From Psychrobacter sp. UBA3480 (lineage in GTDB: Bacteria; Pseudomonadota; Gammaproteobacteria; Pseudomonadales; Moraxellaceae), in the NCBI RefSeq assembly GCF_002377945.1, contig NZ_DFQV01000001.1, positions 1 through 21,462 on the forward strand: DNA of 21,462 bases, in the 5' to 3' direction. The notes beneath the pieces are model-generated. The model did no database searches, was not told where the DNA came from, and saw nothing but the letters and a program-made list of their open reading frames with translations. Below, piece after piece: positions 1-8,204 of the stretch. Numbering within the stretch: the first letter of the stretch is position 1; each line of letters starts with the position of its first letter. Made by a program: the position numbers and the translations under genes.

Positions 1-164
1 ATATCTAGATAATTTTTTTAGACAAATTTTTATAACCTAGCTGGCAAGCTGTTATGATAAAGAGCAAAATGCGTTGAAGCCAATTTAGCTTGGCAGCTCG
101 CGCCTTAAATTATTCATATATTATTATAAATTATTAACATCGCTCAATAGTTACCGAGACCATT

Positions 165-701
165 ATGACCTCCTCTACTCCGTCAAAAACAGCCGAACAA
201 TCGACTAACGAAAATTCAAATCAAATACTGACTCATAAATTACTACTGGTAAACGGCGTAAATCTGAATTTACTAGGTAAGCGAGAACCGCACATTTATG
301 GTCATACGACACTTGCTGATATAGAAAAGCAACTAGTTAAGCGCGCCGCTCGCCACGGTGTAGAGTTAATATGTATACAGTCCAACCATGAAGGTAAACT
401 AGTAGACAACATCCAGCATCATGGATTATTGGCGGACAAATCTGCTCAAGTCGATGCTATCATCATCAATCCAGCTGCATTTACGCATACTTCAGTGGCT
501 CTGCGCGATGCGCTATTGGCCACGCAAAAACCATTTATAGAAGTGCATTTATCCAATGTTCATGCCCGTGAACCTTTCCGTCATCATTCATATCTAAGTG
601 ATGTTGCGGTCGGAGTCATTTGCGGCTTGGGACAATTAGGCTATCAAATGGCACTTGATTACTGGTTAAGCAATATGTATGCAGTTGACACAAACAAATG
701 A
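165..701 (+). CDS. aroQ: 3-dehydroquinate dehydratase, type II
   Basis: Cytosolic enzyme of the shikimate pathway that dehydrates 3-dehydroquinate to 3-dehydroshikimate; the type II fold forms dodecamers. The family signatures are all visible: NLNLLG then REPHIYG (Arg40, catalytic Tyr45), [24 protein letters not shown], and [21 protein letters not shown] with the catalytic His. At 178 residues it is about 30 longer than usual; the excess is a Ser/Thr/Asn-rich N-terminal stretch of about 24 residues with no family match. The ATG at 165 is the only ATG before the conserved core, so the extension is probably real, although the ribosome site before it is weak. The first motif reads GVNLN where most members have GPNLN. 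It is not next to accB/accC, its neighbour in many gammaproteobacteria. The 164 bases upstream hold no clear promoter; TATGAT at 53-58 is a possible -10. Confidence 0.95.
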   Translation: MTSSTPSKTAEQSTNENSNQILTHKLLLVNGVNLNLLGKREPHIYGHTTLADIEKQLVKRAARHGVELICIQSNHEGKLVDNIQHHGLLADKSAQVDAIIINPAAFTHTSVALRDALLATQKPFIEVHLSNVHAREPFRHHSYLSDVAVGVICGLGQLGYQMALDYWLSNMYAVDTNK

Positions 702-749
702 TATGACTGTGCTTACTTTTTATAAATGATTACTCGCGTCTTCACACAT

Positions 750-778
750 TAGTCAAACAGTAATTTTGCAATTAAAAT
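750..778 (+). promoter_or_regulatory. Candidate sigma70 promoter for the ABC1 kinase gene
   Basis: TAGTCA (750-755), a 17-base spacer and TAAAAT (773-778) lie about 45 bases before the kinase start. The -35 matches four of six consensus positions and the -10 five of six. Because the gap after aroQ is 122 bases with no evident terminator, read-through from aroQ is also possible. Confidence 0.35.
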
Positions 779-823
779 AATAGAATTACGACTGAGCAAA
801 CAACCCATTATACGGTGACATGA

Positions 824-2125
824 ATGGCAAAATCGTCCGGAAAACGCTTTATGAAACTCGCTGGTATGACAGCAAGTATTGCTGGCAAAGCCGCTAAAAA
901 CTCATTTAAGCATCTCTCAAGTGACGAAGAAAAGCGTCTGCAAGCTCGCTCAGATCTGATGCAAGACGTGGGTGTTCAAATTGCCGAAACGTTGGGTGAG
1001 ATGAAAGGCGCAGTAATGAAGGTCGGACAAATTGCTTCACAATATAAGGATGTGTTCCCGCCTGAGGTTGCGTCAGCACTTGAAAAGCTGCAAAAAGATG
1101 CGCCGCCAATGCCGTATGCGCAGATACGAGCCCAAGTTGAACGCGAACTAAAAGCGCCGATCTTAGAATTATTCAGCGAGTTTGAAGAGACGCCTTTTGC
1201 CGCAGCATCCATTGGACAAGTGCACAAAGCGACGTTGCCATCGGGTCAAAAAGTGGTGGTCAAAGTCCAGTACCCTGATGTTGATGAAAACTGTGATAGC
1301 GATCTCAAACAAGTACGTATGGCATTAAAAATCGCTGGCGTGCTCAATATGAGCAAGCAACTACAAGAGCAGCTTTTTAATGAGATTCGCCAGAGTCTGC
1401 ACGATGAATTAGACTATGTTAAAGAAGCTCATAACTTACGCGTATTCGGCGCTTTTCATGCAGAAGATGAAGGCCTTATTATTCCCAAAGTGATTAGTAG
1501 CCACTCTTCTAGACGGATTTTAACGCTGACTGAAGAGATGGGAGAGACATTGACTGTCGCTGCGACATGGGACAATGAGGTCAAACAAAAAATAGCAGAG
1601 CGTCTATTTCACTTTACCGCAGGTCAGCTGTTTGGGTTGTACCGTATGCACTGCGACCCTCATCCAGGTAACTTTGCGTTCCGTCATGACGGCAGTGTCG
1701 TGGCTTATGATTTTGGTGGCATCCGCAGTTATAGCGATAGTGAAGTGCAATTATTCAAACGCTTTGTCAAACATGCGCTAAAAGGTGACGTCACCGCACT
1801 TGAACAAGATTTGATTGCCCTAGATATTCGCCGCGAAGATGACAAGAATATCCCTGGTGAGTTTTATGAAAAGTGGCTATCGATTGGGCTTAAACCTTTA
1901 TCCATTAGCCCGTATCAAGAAGGCGCATTTGATTTTGGGAGTAGCCAAGTCCATCACGAGGCAATCGCCCAGATGCGTACGTCTTTGAAGTACTTCGGTC
2001 AGTTTCAACCCTCAGCCACCACTATGATGCTAGATCGTACTGTATCAGGACAATACTGGAATCTGGTCAATCTAGGCGTCGAGATCGACCTGTCACCACT
2101 GGTTGATGAATATATCGATGCGTAG
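824..2125 (+). CDS. ABC1/UbiB/COQ8-family atypical kinase
   Basis: Member of the ABC1 (AarF/UbiB/COQ8) protein-kinase-like family, whose best studied members are ATPases or kinases supporting ubiquinone biosynthesis. Diagnostic elements in order: the KxGQ motif as KVGQ at residues 66-69, the Ala-rich nucleotide loop AAASIGQVH, the VVKVQYP strand with the ATP-binding Lys, a DELDYVKEAHN segment with the conserved Glu, the catalytic loop HCDPHPGN, and the metal-binding DFG in YDFGGIRSYS. At 433 residues it is shorter than E. coli UbiB (546) and I see no C-terminal membrane helices, so it looks like a soluble paralogue rather than UbiB itself; no ubiE or ubiJ is nearby. The ATG at 824 follows GGTGA at good spacing. 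It converges on the ion-channel gene, with only 33 bases between the two stops. The exact substrate cannot be deduced. Confidence 0.9.
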   Translation: MAKSSGKRFMKLAGMTASIAGKAAKNSFKHLSSDEEKRLQARSDLMQDVGVQIAETLGEMKGAVMKVGQIASQYKDVFPPEVASALEKLQKDAPPMPYAQIRAQVERELKAPILELFSEFEETPFAAASIGQVHKATLPSGQKVVVKVQYPDVDENCDSDLKQVRMALKIAGVLNMSKQLQEQLFNEIRQSLHDELDYVKEAHNLRVFGAFHAEDEGLIIPKVISSHSSRRILTLTEEMGETLTVAATWDNEVKQKIAERLFHFTAGQLFGLYRMHCDPHPGNFAFRHDGSVVAYDFGGIRSYSDSEVQLFKRFVKHALKGDVTALEQDLIALDIRREDDKNIPGEFYEKWLSIGLKPLSISPYQEGAFDFGSSQVHHEAIAQMRTSLKYFGQFQPSATTMMLDRTVSGQYWNLVNLGVEIDLSPLVDEYIDA

Positions 2126-2158
2126 TAGGTATGTTGACTGTCACGATTAAATCTATCT

Positions 2159-2989
2159 TTAGATATGTAGCGCGTGTCCACAACGATCGCAAAAGTCTGC
2201 CCCTACTGCATGGCCGAATTTACCACAGTTGGGGCAAGTCACCGGGTTAAGTTGTGGGCGCATGTTACGTGCTAGCTCTGACGTAAAAATACCTGTTGGT
2301 ACCGCAATAATCGAATAACCCGTGATCATGACCATGGTTGCAATTGCTTGGCCGAGCGGTGTTTTGGGTGACATATCACCATAGCCAACCGTTGTCATCG
2401 TGACAACTGCCCAGTAGATAGACAATGGAATACTGGTAAATCCATTTTCCGGCCCTTCTACCACATAAATAATTGAACCAAAGATGGTTACCAATAATAC
2501 AAGCGATAAGAAAAAGACCGTAATTTTCTGCTGACTGGTTTTTAATGCAGACGCTAAAAACCCAGCCTGTTGCATATAGGCTTTGAGCTTAAGAACACGG
2601 AACACACGTAAAATACGTAATACCCGTATCACGAGTAGATACTGCACGCCTACAAACATTAGGCTCAAATAACTTGGCAATACAGACAGTAAGTCTACTA
2701 TCCCAAAGAAACTAAAAGCATAGCGTAAGCGGTTGGGTGCTGAAAACAGCCTTAACGCATACTCAATGGTAAACAAAATGGTAAAAAACCACTCTGCATA
2801 AAAGAACAACGTGCCATACTGCAAACGCATATATAGCACACTATCAAGCATGACGACGGCCACACTGGCTAAAATTGCAATCAGCAATACAATATCAAAG
2901 AGCTTACCCAGACGAGTATCTGTGCCTTCAATAATGATATGCGTACGGTTACGCAAGTGTGTAAGAGCTTCGGCGGTTGGTTGCTTCAT
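2159..2989 (-). CDS. Voltage-gated potassium channel with C-terminal zinc ribbon
   Basis: Inner-membrane six-helix cation channel of the Kv type. The 276-residue protein shows S1 (about 31-50), S2 (about 62-80), S3 (about 95-112), an S4 voltage sensor with basic residues every third position (R122, R125, R128, R131, K134), S5 (about 157-177), a pore helix, the potassium selectivity filter TVGYGD (200-205) and S6 (about 214-236). After a short linker comes a CPNCG...CDRCG pair (C252, C255, C267, C270), a probable zinc ribbon in the cytosol. The selectivity filter makes potassium the likely ion; gating and physiological role are unknown. The ATG at 2989 begins the protein just before the first hydrophobic helix. 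It stands alone, back-to-back with yebC and converging on the ABC1 kinase gene. Confidence 0.88.
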   Translation of the reverse strand: MKQPTAEALTHLRNRTHIIIEGTDTRLGKLFDIVLLIAILASVAVVMLDSVLYMRLQYGTLFFYAEWFFTILFTIEYALRLFSAPNRLRYAFSFFGIVDLLSVLPSYLSLMFVGVQYLLVIRVLRILRVFRVLKLKAYMQQAGFLASALKTSQQKITVFFLSLVLLVTIFGSIIYVVEGPENGFTSIPLSIYWAVVTMTTVGYGDMSPKTPLGQAIATMVMITGYSIIAVPTGIFTSELARNMRPQLNPVTCPNCGKFGHAVGADFCDRCGHALHI

Positions 2990-3060
2990 AGAATCAGTAC
3001 TTTATAAAATCAATGGCTTGATAGCACGCAATGACTTAAAATGTGATGGATAAGGGCAAG

Positions 3061-3091
3061 TTGGTCAAAATAGCTAAAACTGGTTTATAAT
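3061..3091 (+). promoter_or_regulatory. Candidate promoter upstream of yebC
   Basis: TTGGTC (3061-3066) and a perfect TATAAT (3086-3091) are separated by 19 bases, or 18 if the -35 is read one base later. It lies about 215 bases before yebC in the 317-base gap between the divergent channel and yebC genes, implying a long leader. The gap also holds a 12-base palindrome (listed separately) and no credible small gene. yebC itself has a good ribosome site (AAGGA, 3296-3300, six bases before ATG). Confidence 0.35.
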
Positions 3092-3181
3092 ATCGCTCAC
3101 CTATCACAGTGAATACAATCTATAAGTTGCCACAGTGTAGCAAAAAAGCACTCTCAACAACATACAAATCGTTAACGTGCC

Positions 3182-3193
3182 AGTAGCGCTACT
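3182..3193. promoter_or_regulatory. Perfect 12-base palindrome, possible operator
   Basis: AGTAGCGCTACT is an exact palindrome in the channel/yebC intergenic region, about 115 bases before the yebC start and 95 bases downstream of the candidate promoter. It could be a dimer binding site or only a chance palindrome; no regulator is identifiable. Confidence 0.2.
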
Positions 3194-3306
3194 ACCTCAA
3201 ATAGACAAAGTAATGATAGTATAAAATTAGGCAATCAGATATCGAAGGTTGTTGTTGATCACTCTTTTTACCCATAAAAATAGTACGTAGAACTTAAGGA
3301 TGTTAT

Positions 3307-4056
3307 ATGGCAGGCCATTCAAAATGGGCAAATATTAAACACCGTAAAGCCCGTCAGGATGCAGTAAGGGGTAAGATATTTACCAAGATTATTCGTGAAA
3401 TCGTTTCAGCTGCCAAACAAGGCGATCCCGATCCTGACAAAAACCCACGCTTACGTGCCGTTATCGAAAAAGCCCTATCAGTCAATATGACGCGCGACAC
3501 GATTAATCGTGCTGTCGACCGTGGTACAGGCGGCGGCGATAATGAAAACATGGAAGAAGTCAGTTACGAGGGTTATGGTGTCGGTGGTGTGGCTGTACTG
3601 GTCGAAACCATGACTGATAACCTTAACCGTACGGTTAGCGAAGTACGTCATGCTTTTACCAAGAATGATGGTAATCTTGGCACATCAGGCTCAGTGGCGT
3701 ATTTATTCACTAAACGTGGCGAGATCACTTTTAACGATGTCAGCTTAGAAGATGAGGTCATGCTCGTTGCATTAGATGCGGGCGCCGTTGATATTGAAAA
3801 TGATGGTGAAAGCTTACTCGTTATTACTGAATGGGAAAGCTTCGGTCAAGTTCAAGATGCCCTTAATGCGGCTGGTCTTATTTCTGACAACGCCGAGGTC
3901 ACTATGTCACCATCTACCACGGCTGAGATCGACAATGTCGATGATGCTGAAAAGATCATGAAGATGATTGATATGCTAGAAGATGCGGATGATGTACAAG
4001 AGGTTTATACTAACGTGAACTTCTCTGCTGACGTCATGGCGCAACTTGAAGCATAA
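3307..4056 (+). CDS. yebC: YebC/PmpR/TACO1-family protein
   Basis: Member of the widespread YebC/TACO1 family, described as DNA-binding regulators (PmpR) and, more recently, as ribosome-associated factors that help translation of difficult stretches. The N-terminus [18 protein letters not shown] is the family hallmark, followed by [27 protein letters not shown] and the GGxGxxxxE-type [12 protein letters not shown] strand; the acidic C-terminal domains 2 and 3 are complete. At 249 residues it has the normal length. The ATG at 3307 is fixed by the conserved MAGHSKW start and an AAGGA site six bases upstream. In many bacteria yebC lies beside ruvC; here it stands alone, ending in a bidirectional terminator shared with ogt. 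Whether it acts on transcription or translation cannot be told from the sequence. Confidence 0.97.
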   Translation: MAGHSKWANIKHRKARQDAVRGKIFTKIIREIVSAAKQGDPDPDKNPRLRAVIEKALSVNMTRDTINRAVDRGTGGGDNENMEEVSYEGYGVGGVAVLVETMTDNLNRTVSEVRHAFTKNDGNLGTSGSVAYLFTKRGEITFNDVSLEDEVMLVALDAGAVDIENDGESLLVITEWESFGQVQDALNAAGLISDNAEVTMSPSTTAEIDNVDDAEKIMKMIDMLEDADDVQEVYTNVNFSADVMAQLEA

Positions 4057-4074
4057 GCGTATTAATTTTTCAGT

Positions 4075-4112
4075 AAAAAGGGCCAGATACTAAAAGTATT
4101 TGGCCCTTTTTT
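4075..4112. terminator. Bidirectional intrinsic terminator between yebC and ogt
   Basis: A 12-base-pair stem (GGGCCA at 4080-4085 with TGGCCC at 4101-4106, continued by ATACT/AGTAT and one G.U pair) has an AAA loop, a T run (4107-4112) on the plus side and an A run (4075-4079) that becomes the T run for minus-strand transcripts. It lies 19 bases after the yebC stop and 19 bases from the ogt stop. Confidence 0.9.
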
Positions 4113-4130
4113 ATTAAGATAGATTTAGTT

Positions 4131-4697
4131 TTACGTCCAACTTCCTTCTAATGATAGTAAATACTCTTTTTTATCTAGCCCGCCTGTATAGCCACCGAGC
4201 TTACCGTCGCTTGCAATCACTCGATGACAAGGCACGATAATGCTAAAAGGATTTTTGCCATTGGCCTGCGCAACCGCACGGAATCCCTTTGGACTGTTGA
4301 CACGCTGCGCGAGTGTGGCATAGCTGATGGTTTCGCCATACTCAATACCTTGCAGTGCCTGCCATACTCTTTGCTGAAACTCAGTACCCATAGAGAAGTC
4401 TAAAGGCAAATCCAATGTCTTACGTTTACCATCAGCATAGTCTTTGAGTTGGAAAATCGTTTCCATTAATAATGCTTGAGCAGGCTCACTCATGCTTAGG
4501 CTATTTTTATCTATAAAGGTAAAGTCTTCGTCTGTCAGGCCATAGTACTTTTTAAGTTTGGGTACAGATTTTGAGCTATGCCATGAGTTACCTGCCAGCA
4601 GCCAGTTGGCTTCAACGAGCATAGGCTGACCATGCCCATTGACACGAGCAATCAGTGTTAATCGATGTGACCCAAAGGCTGCTGTGGTAACTATCAT
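4131..4697 (-). CDS. ogt: Methylated-DNA--[protein]-cysteine S-methyltransferase
   Basis: Suicidal DNA-repair protein that transfers alkyl groups from O6-alkylguanine (and O4-alkylthymine) in DNA to its own cysteine. The active site IVPCHRV is intact with the acceptor Cys, preceded by the helix-turn-helix/arginine-finger region (GETISYATLAQRVNSPKGFRAVAQANGKNPFSI) and followed by GKLGGYTGGLDKKEYLL. An N-terminal ribonuclease-H-like domain of about 90 residues precedes it; no AraC-like Ada domain is present, so this is Ogt-type. I chose the ATG at 4697 (188 residues), because GGAAG lies eight bases before it; a TTG at 4712 would add five residues but has no ribosome site. It follows ftsY on the same strand after about 54 bases and may be co-transcribed with it. 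Confidence 0.93.
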   Translation of the reverse strand: MIVTTAAFGSHRLTLIARVNGHGQPMLVEANWLLAGNSWHSSKSVPKLKKYYGLTDEDFTFIDKNSLSMSEPAQALLMETIFQLKDYADGKRKTLDLPLDFSMGTEFQQRVWQALQGIEYGETISYATLAQRVNSPKGFRAVAQANGKNPFSIIVPCHRVIASDGKLGGYTGGLDKKEYLLSLEGSWT

Positions 4698-4751
4698 AGC
4701 GTCTACTTCCAAATTATCTCAAAAATGATTTACCAATTAAAACTGGCTCTC

Positions 4752-6131
4752 TTATTCTTTATCGTTGGTCTCGAACAAAGCGGCGACAAATTGTTTCGGA
4801 CTAAAAGAACGCAAGTCATCAATCGACTCACCCACACCGATATAGCGGATAGGCACATCTGTCGTTTCGGCAATATTAAATACCACACCACCTTTAGCAG
4901 TACCGTCTAGCTTAGTAATAGTAATACCTGTCAGTGGCACAACTTTATTAAACAGTTCGACTTGGTTGATAGCATTTTGACCCGTGCCAGCATCTAGCAC
5001 AATCATACCTTCATGCGGGGCACTTGGATCCGCTTTACGCATGACACGTACGACTTTCTCCAACTCTGCCATTAAATGTGTCTTGTTTTGCAGACGTCCC
5101 GCAGTATCGGCGATAAGCACATCGATATTTTTTGCTTTGGCTGACTGCATTGCATCAAAAATGACAGAAGCGCTGTCAGAACCATGACCTTGAGCTACCA
5201 CTGGAATATGATTGCGCTCGCCCCAAATCTGTAGCTGCTCAGTAGCTGCCGCACGGAACGTATCGCCCGCTGCCAGCATGACTGATTTGCCTTCACCTTG
5301 TAGGCGCTTGGCAAGCTTACCAATCGTTGTGGTTTTCCCTACGCCATTGACCCCTACTACCAATATAACAAACGGCTTTTTGCTAGTATCAATCACCAAT
5401 GGCTCAACTTTTGGTGTAAGGATATCAACCAACTCACTTTGCAATGCTTTATATAGAGAGTGTGCATAGATCAAGTCACCACGATCTGTCTGCTCGGTGA
5501 GGCTCTTGATGATACGGTTCGTCGCGTTGACGCCAATATCGGCTACCAATAGCTGATCTTCGACTTCTTCTAATAGCTCGTCATCAATCTCTTTACCACC
5601 GATTAAGATACTGACCATGCCTTCGGCTAAGTTTTTGCGTGACTTACTGAGGCCCGTTTTCATACGGTTGAACCAGCTGCCTTTCTTCTTATTTTCTTCA
5701 GTCTCTTGTGACTCTGTAGCAGGCTTTTTTGCAGTATCTGCCTGTACGTCGCTGTTAGCCACTGGGTTTACGCTTGGCGTATCACCTAACTGTTCTTGCA
5801 GCGGCATAGCGGGAATAGTTGACGCAGCATTTGATTGACCTGTAGCGCCTGTCTCTGTAGCGCTTGAAAAGCTTTCAGAATTACCTTTAGGGACATTATG
5901 CTCTTCTGTCATGACAATTGGCGTCGCCAAAGCAATATTTTCTGCAGCATCATTGCTAGAGACGTCCTGGTTTACCGTACTGTCCTTCTGTGGAGCAATA
6001 CTCTCTGTTTCATCAATAATGGGCACAGATTGCACTGGTAGACTGGGTAAGGTAATATCATCGTCATCTAAGTCGTCAAGACCAGCATCAAGGTTAATGA
6101 CTACGCGGTTGCTATTGTTTGGGTTGTTCAT
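4752..6131 (-). CDS. ftsY: Signal recognition particle receptor FtsY
   Basis: SRP receptor GTPase that docks Ffh-ribosome complexes at the inner membrane for co-translational insertion. The 459 residues comprise a low-complexity acidic A domain (about 1-150, with a DDLDDDD cluster at 19-25), a lysine-rich junction (KKKGSWFNRMKTGLSKSRKNL, about 148-168) that marks the membrane-targeting helix, the N domain, and the G domain with G1 GVNGVGKTTT (260-269), DTFRAAATEQL (290-300), DTAGR (342-346), TKLDGTAKGG (406-415) and YIGVGE (430-435). All SRP-GTPase motifs are intact. It is divergent from the small lipoprotein/M16 peptidase cluster across a 294-base gap and precedes ogt on the same strand. In Pseudomonas ftsY is likewise next to an M16 pair, but ftsE/ftsX, the usual partners on the other side, are absent here. 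Confidence 0.97.
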   Translation of the reverse strand: MNNPNNSNRVVINLDAGLDDLDDDDITLPSLPVQSVPIIDETESIAPQKDSTVNQDVSSNDAAENIALATPIVMTEEHNVPKGNSESFSSATETGATGQSNAASTIPAMPLQEQLGDTPSVNPVANSDVQADTAKKPATESQETEENKKKGSWFNRMKTGLSKSRKNLAEGMVSILIGGKEIDDELLEEVEDQLLVADIGVNATNRIIKSLTEQTDRGDLIYAHSLYKALQSELVDILTPKVEPLVIDTSKKPFVILVVGVNGVGKTTTIGKLAKRLQGEGKSVMLAAGDTFRAAATEQLQIWGERNHIPVVAQGHGSDSASVIFDAMQSAKAKNIDVLIADTAGRLQNKTHLMAELEKVVRVMRKADPSAPHEGMIVLDAGTGQNAINQVELFNKVVPLTGITITKLDGTAKGGVVFNIAETTDVPIRYIGVGESIDDLRSFSPKQFVAALFETNDKE

Positions 6132-6425
6132 AAATTTGCCCTAAAAGTTATCACGATCAACTATTTGTTTATTGTTAATGGATTTACATATTGTCATCTG
6201 GCTACAAGCGACATAATATCTAATTTTGACCTATTTTAGCATAATTCAAGTCATGCTCAGCCCTTACCCTATTAGACTATCGTCAAAATTTATCTGTTTA
6301 AAAAATCACTCGATGATTTGAGAAAGTTTTGCTTAAGGTTTGGACACAAAATTCTGACCTGTTACTTGTCAGACTTCGCCTACTCTACCAAGACTTATTC
6401 GATAAATACTTATTAGGAATCCGTT
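6132..6425. other. Divergent control region, ftsY / lipoprotein-M16 cluster
   Basis: AT-rich 294-base gap between divergent starts that must hold promoters in both directions. No convincing -35/-10 pair is visible on either strand. One short inverted repeat, AAATCA (6303-6308) with TGATTT (6314-6319) and a five-base loop, lies about 105 bases before the lipoprotein start. I see no RNA gene. Confidence 0.4.
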
Positions 6426-6575
6426 ATGTCATTACTCTCTAAGCACTACAAAAAAACCAGCAGCATTAGTGTGGCTGTTTTATTAACGACGGCTATATTG
6501 GTAACAGGTTGCACCACGACGCAAGAGTTCAGACCGACTGCTAGCGTTATGGTTGGTGCTCAGACCTCTTTGTAA
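6426..6575 (+). CDS. Predicted 49-residue lipoprotein, function unknown
   Basis: Small gene not previously recognisable by name. The ATG at 6426 has AGGA at 6415-6418, seven bases upstream. The 49-residue product has a basic N-terminus (KHYKK), a hydrophobic segment (about 14-27) and a clear lipobox LVTGC (residues 25-29), so Cys29 should be lipidated by Lgt and the signal removed by LspA, leaving a mature peptide of only about 21 residues that starts CTTTQEFRPTAS. The second lipidated position is Thr, not Asp, which favours outer-membrane sorting. It sits 65 bases before the M16 peptidase gene on the same strand and could be co-transcribed with it. The signal, lipobox and ribosome site together make a real gene likely; no function can be assigned. 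Confidence 0.7.
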   Translation: MSLLSKHYKKTSSISVAVLLTTAILVTGCTTTQEFRPTASVMVGAQTSL

Positions 6576-6640
6576 TGCCTTCTATCGCTATGATTAGCAT
6601 TTAATTCTTCTATTATTATTTTATATAAGTAGACCATACC

Positions 6641-8137
6641 ATGCCATTGTCTTTACCTCTAGCAGCTGCGCCATTACGCATTGCTTGTGCCTTAGCAGTA
6701 GCAGCGTCACTTGCTGCATGTCAAACCAATACGATGCCTATTAACTCTGCAACTGCGACAAGCTCAATCACAACAGATAGCTTGGCTCAAAACATATCAG
6801 ATGAAAATAAAACGAGCAAAGACACACAGCCATCTGAGTTGACAATGGACATGTCAGGTCGACATGAATATCAGTTAGAAAATGGTCTAAAAGTCGTCAT
6901 AAAGGAAGATCACCGTGCCCCAGTCGCTATGACACAAATCTGGTACCGAGTGGGCTCGGCAGATGAGCCTCTTGATAAAGGCGGTATCTCTCACTTACTT
7001 GAGCATATGATGTTTAAGGGCACGACCAATGTCTCTAGTGATGATTATGAGCGGCTAATTGCTAAGTTTGGCGGCGTCAACAATGCCTTTACCAGCTATG
7101 ACTATACCGGATACTACGAGCTATTCCCTGCCAATCGTATGCCATTAGCGTTAGAGCTTGAAGCAGATCGCATGAAAAACCTTATATTCGATGACAAAGA
7201 ATTTGCCAAAGAGCATCAAGTGGTCATGGAAGAGCGCCGCCAACGTACTGATGACAATCCGCTTGCCAAAGCGTATGAGTCATTTCGTTTACTAGCCTTA
7301 CCTGACAGCCCAAAAGGCGAATCTGTCATTGGGCCTATGAACGAGCTAGAATCGATTAAACTTTCAGATTTAAAAGACTGGTATAAGACATGGTATGCAC
7401 CAAATAATGCAACGTTAGTCATCGTCGGCGACGTGCAACCACAAGAAGTACTTACTCAAGTCAAACGTTACTTTGGTGATTTAGAAAAAAGCAACCTACC
7501 CAAACGTACCTATGTAACTCAAAAAGGCTTCCGTGGTTATCAAAAGGTAGACTCTGAGCAAGCCGTACAAGTGCCCGTTCTACTGATGGGTTACAACGTA
7601 CCAAGCCTTGCCACGGCAGGCACCAACAATGAAAAACAAGCTTATGCCCTGTCACTTGCGCAAGATGTGCTCGATGGCGGCTTATCTGCACGTTTAGAGA
7701 GTCGACTGATACGGGAGCAAGGTATATTGACGACGGTTGGTACTTCTTACGACTTACTAGATCGCGGTGATGGGCTATTTCTAATACAAGCAACACCTCG
7801 TGAAGGCGTCAGCTTGGAGCAAGCACAACAAGCCATAACTTCAGAAATAGAAAAACTAAAAACCGATCCTATTGCCAATGATGAAATCAGTCGCGCCAAG
7901 ACCAATACGGTTACTGGTTTGATTTATGCGCAAGACAGCATGGAAGGACAGGCACGTATGATTGGCTCGTTACAATCTATCGGTCTAGATGACAGACTGC
8001 TTGCTAAGTTACCAGCTAAGCTCGACGGTATCAGTGTGGCTGACATTCAGGCTGCCAGCAAAAAATATTTGGTCAAAGACAACTTGACGGTGATGCATGT
8101 CGTGCCACCTAAAGACAATAAAACCTCAGCGAAATAG
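6641..8137 (+). CDS. M16-family zinc metallopeptidase, catalytic subunit, lipoprotein
   Basis: Insulinase-type (M16) peptidase. The zinc motif HxxEH is intact as HLLEH (118-122: His118, catalytic Glu121, His122), and the third ligand expected 75 or so residues on falls in VVMEERR (Glu197 or Glu198). A middle M16 domain (about 240-430) follows, and the chain ends near 498 with no extra domain. The N-terminus is a lipoprotein signal with lipobox SLAAC (Cys27), then a Ser/Thr-rich linker of about 45 residues before the fold, so the enzyme is probably anchored to a membrane on the periplasmic side. A second M16 gene without the motif follows after 67 bases, the usual two-gene arrangement where both halves form the active chamber. 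The pair next to ftsY resembles PA0372/PA0371 in Pseudomonas aeruginosa. Substrates are unknown. Confidence 0.93.
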   Translation: MPLSLPLAAAPLRIACALAVAASLAACQTNTMPINSATATSSITTDSLAQNISDENKTSKDTQPSELTMDMSGRHEYQLENGLKVVIKEDHRAPVAMTQIWYRVGSADEPLDKGGISHLLEHMMFKGTTNVSSDDYERLIAKFGGVNNAFTSYDYTGYYELFPANRMPLALELEADRMKNLIFDDKEFAKEHQVVMEERRQRTDDNPLAKAYESFRLLALPDSPKGESVIGPMNELESIKLSDLKDWYKTWYAPNNATLVIVGDVQPQEVLTQVKRYFGDLEKSNLPKRTYVTQKGFRGYQKVDSEQAVQVPVLLMGYNVPSLATAGTNNEKQAYALSLAQDVLDGGLSARLESRLIREQGILTTVGTSYDLLDRGDGLFLIQATPREGVSLEQAQQAITSEIEKLKTDPIANDEISRAKTNTVTGLIYAQDSMEGQARMIGSLQSIGLDDRLLAKLPAKLDGISVADIQAASKKYLVKDNLTVMHVVPPKDNKTSAK

Positions 8138-8204
8138 TCGCTGCCTATTATCAAACGTCTCATAAAAATGGCCATAGCACCGTATTCTTAATAAGAAGAA
8201 ACTC

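Noticed and set aside
4698..4712. TTG start adding five residues to Ogt
   Set aside because: No ribosome site precedes it, whereas the ATG at 4697 has GGAAG at good distance.
7461..7796. 111-codon minus-strand frame inside the M16 catalytic gene
   Set aside because: Antisense shadow of a clearly conserved gene, without signal, motif or start site.
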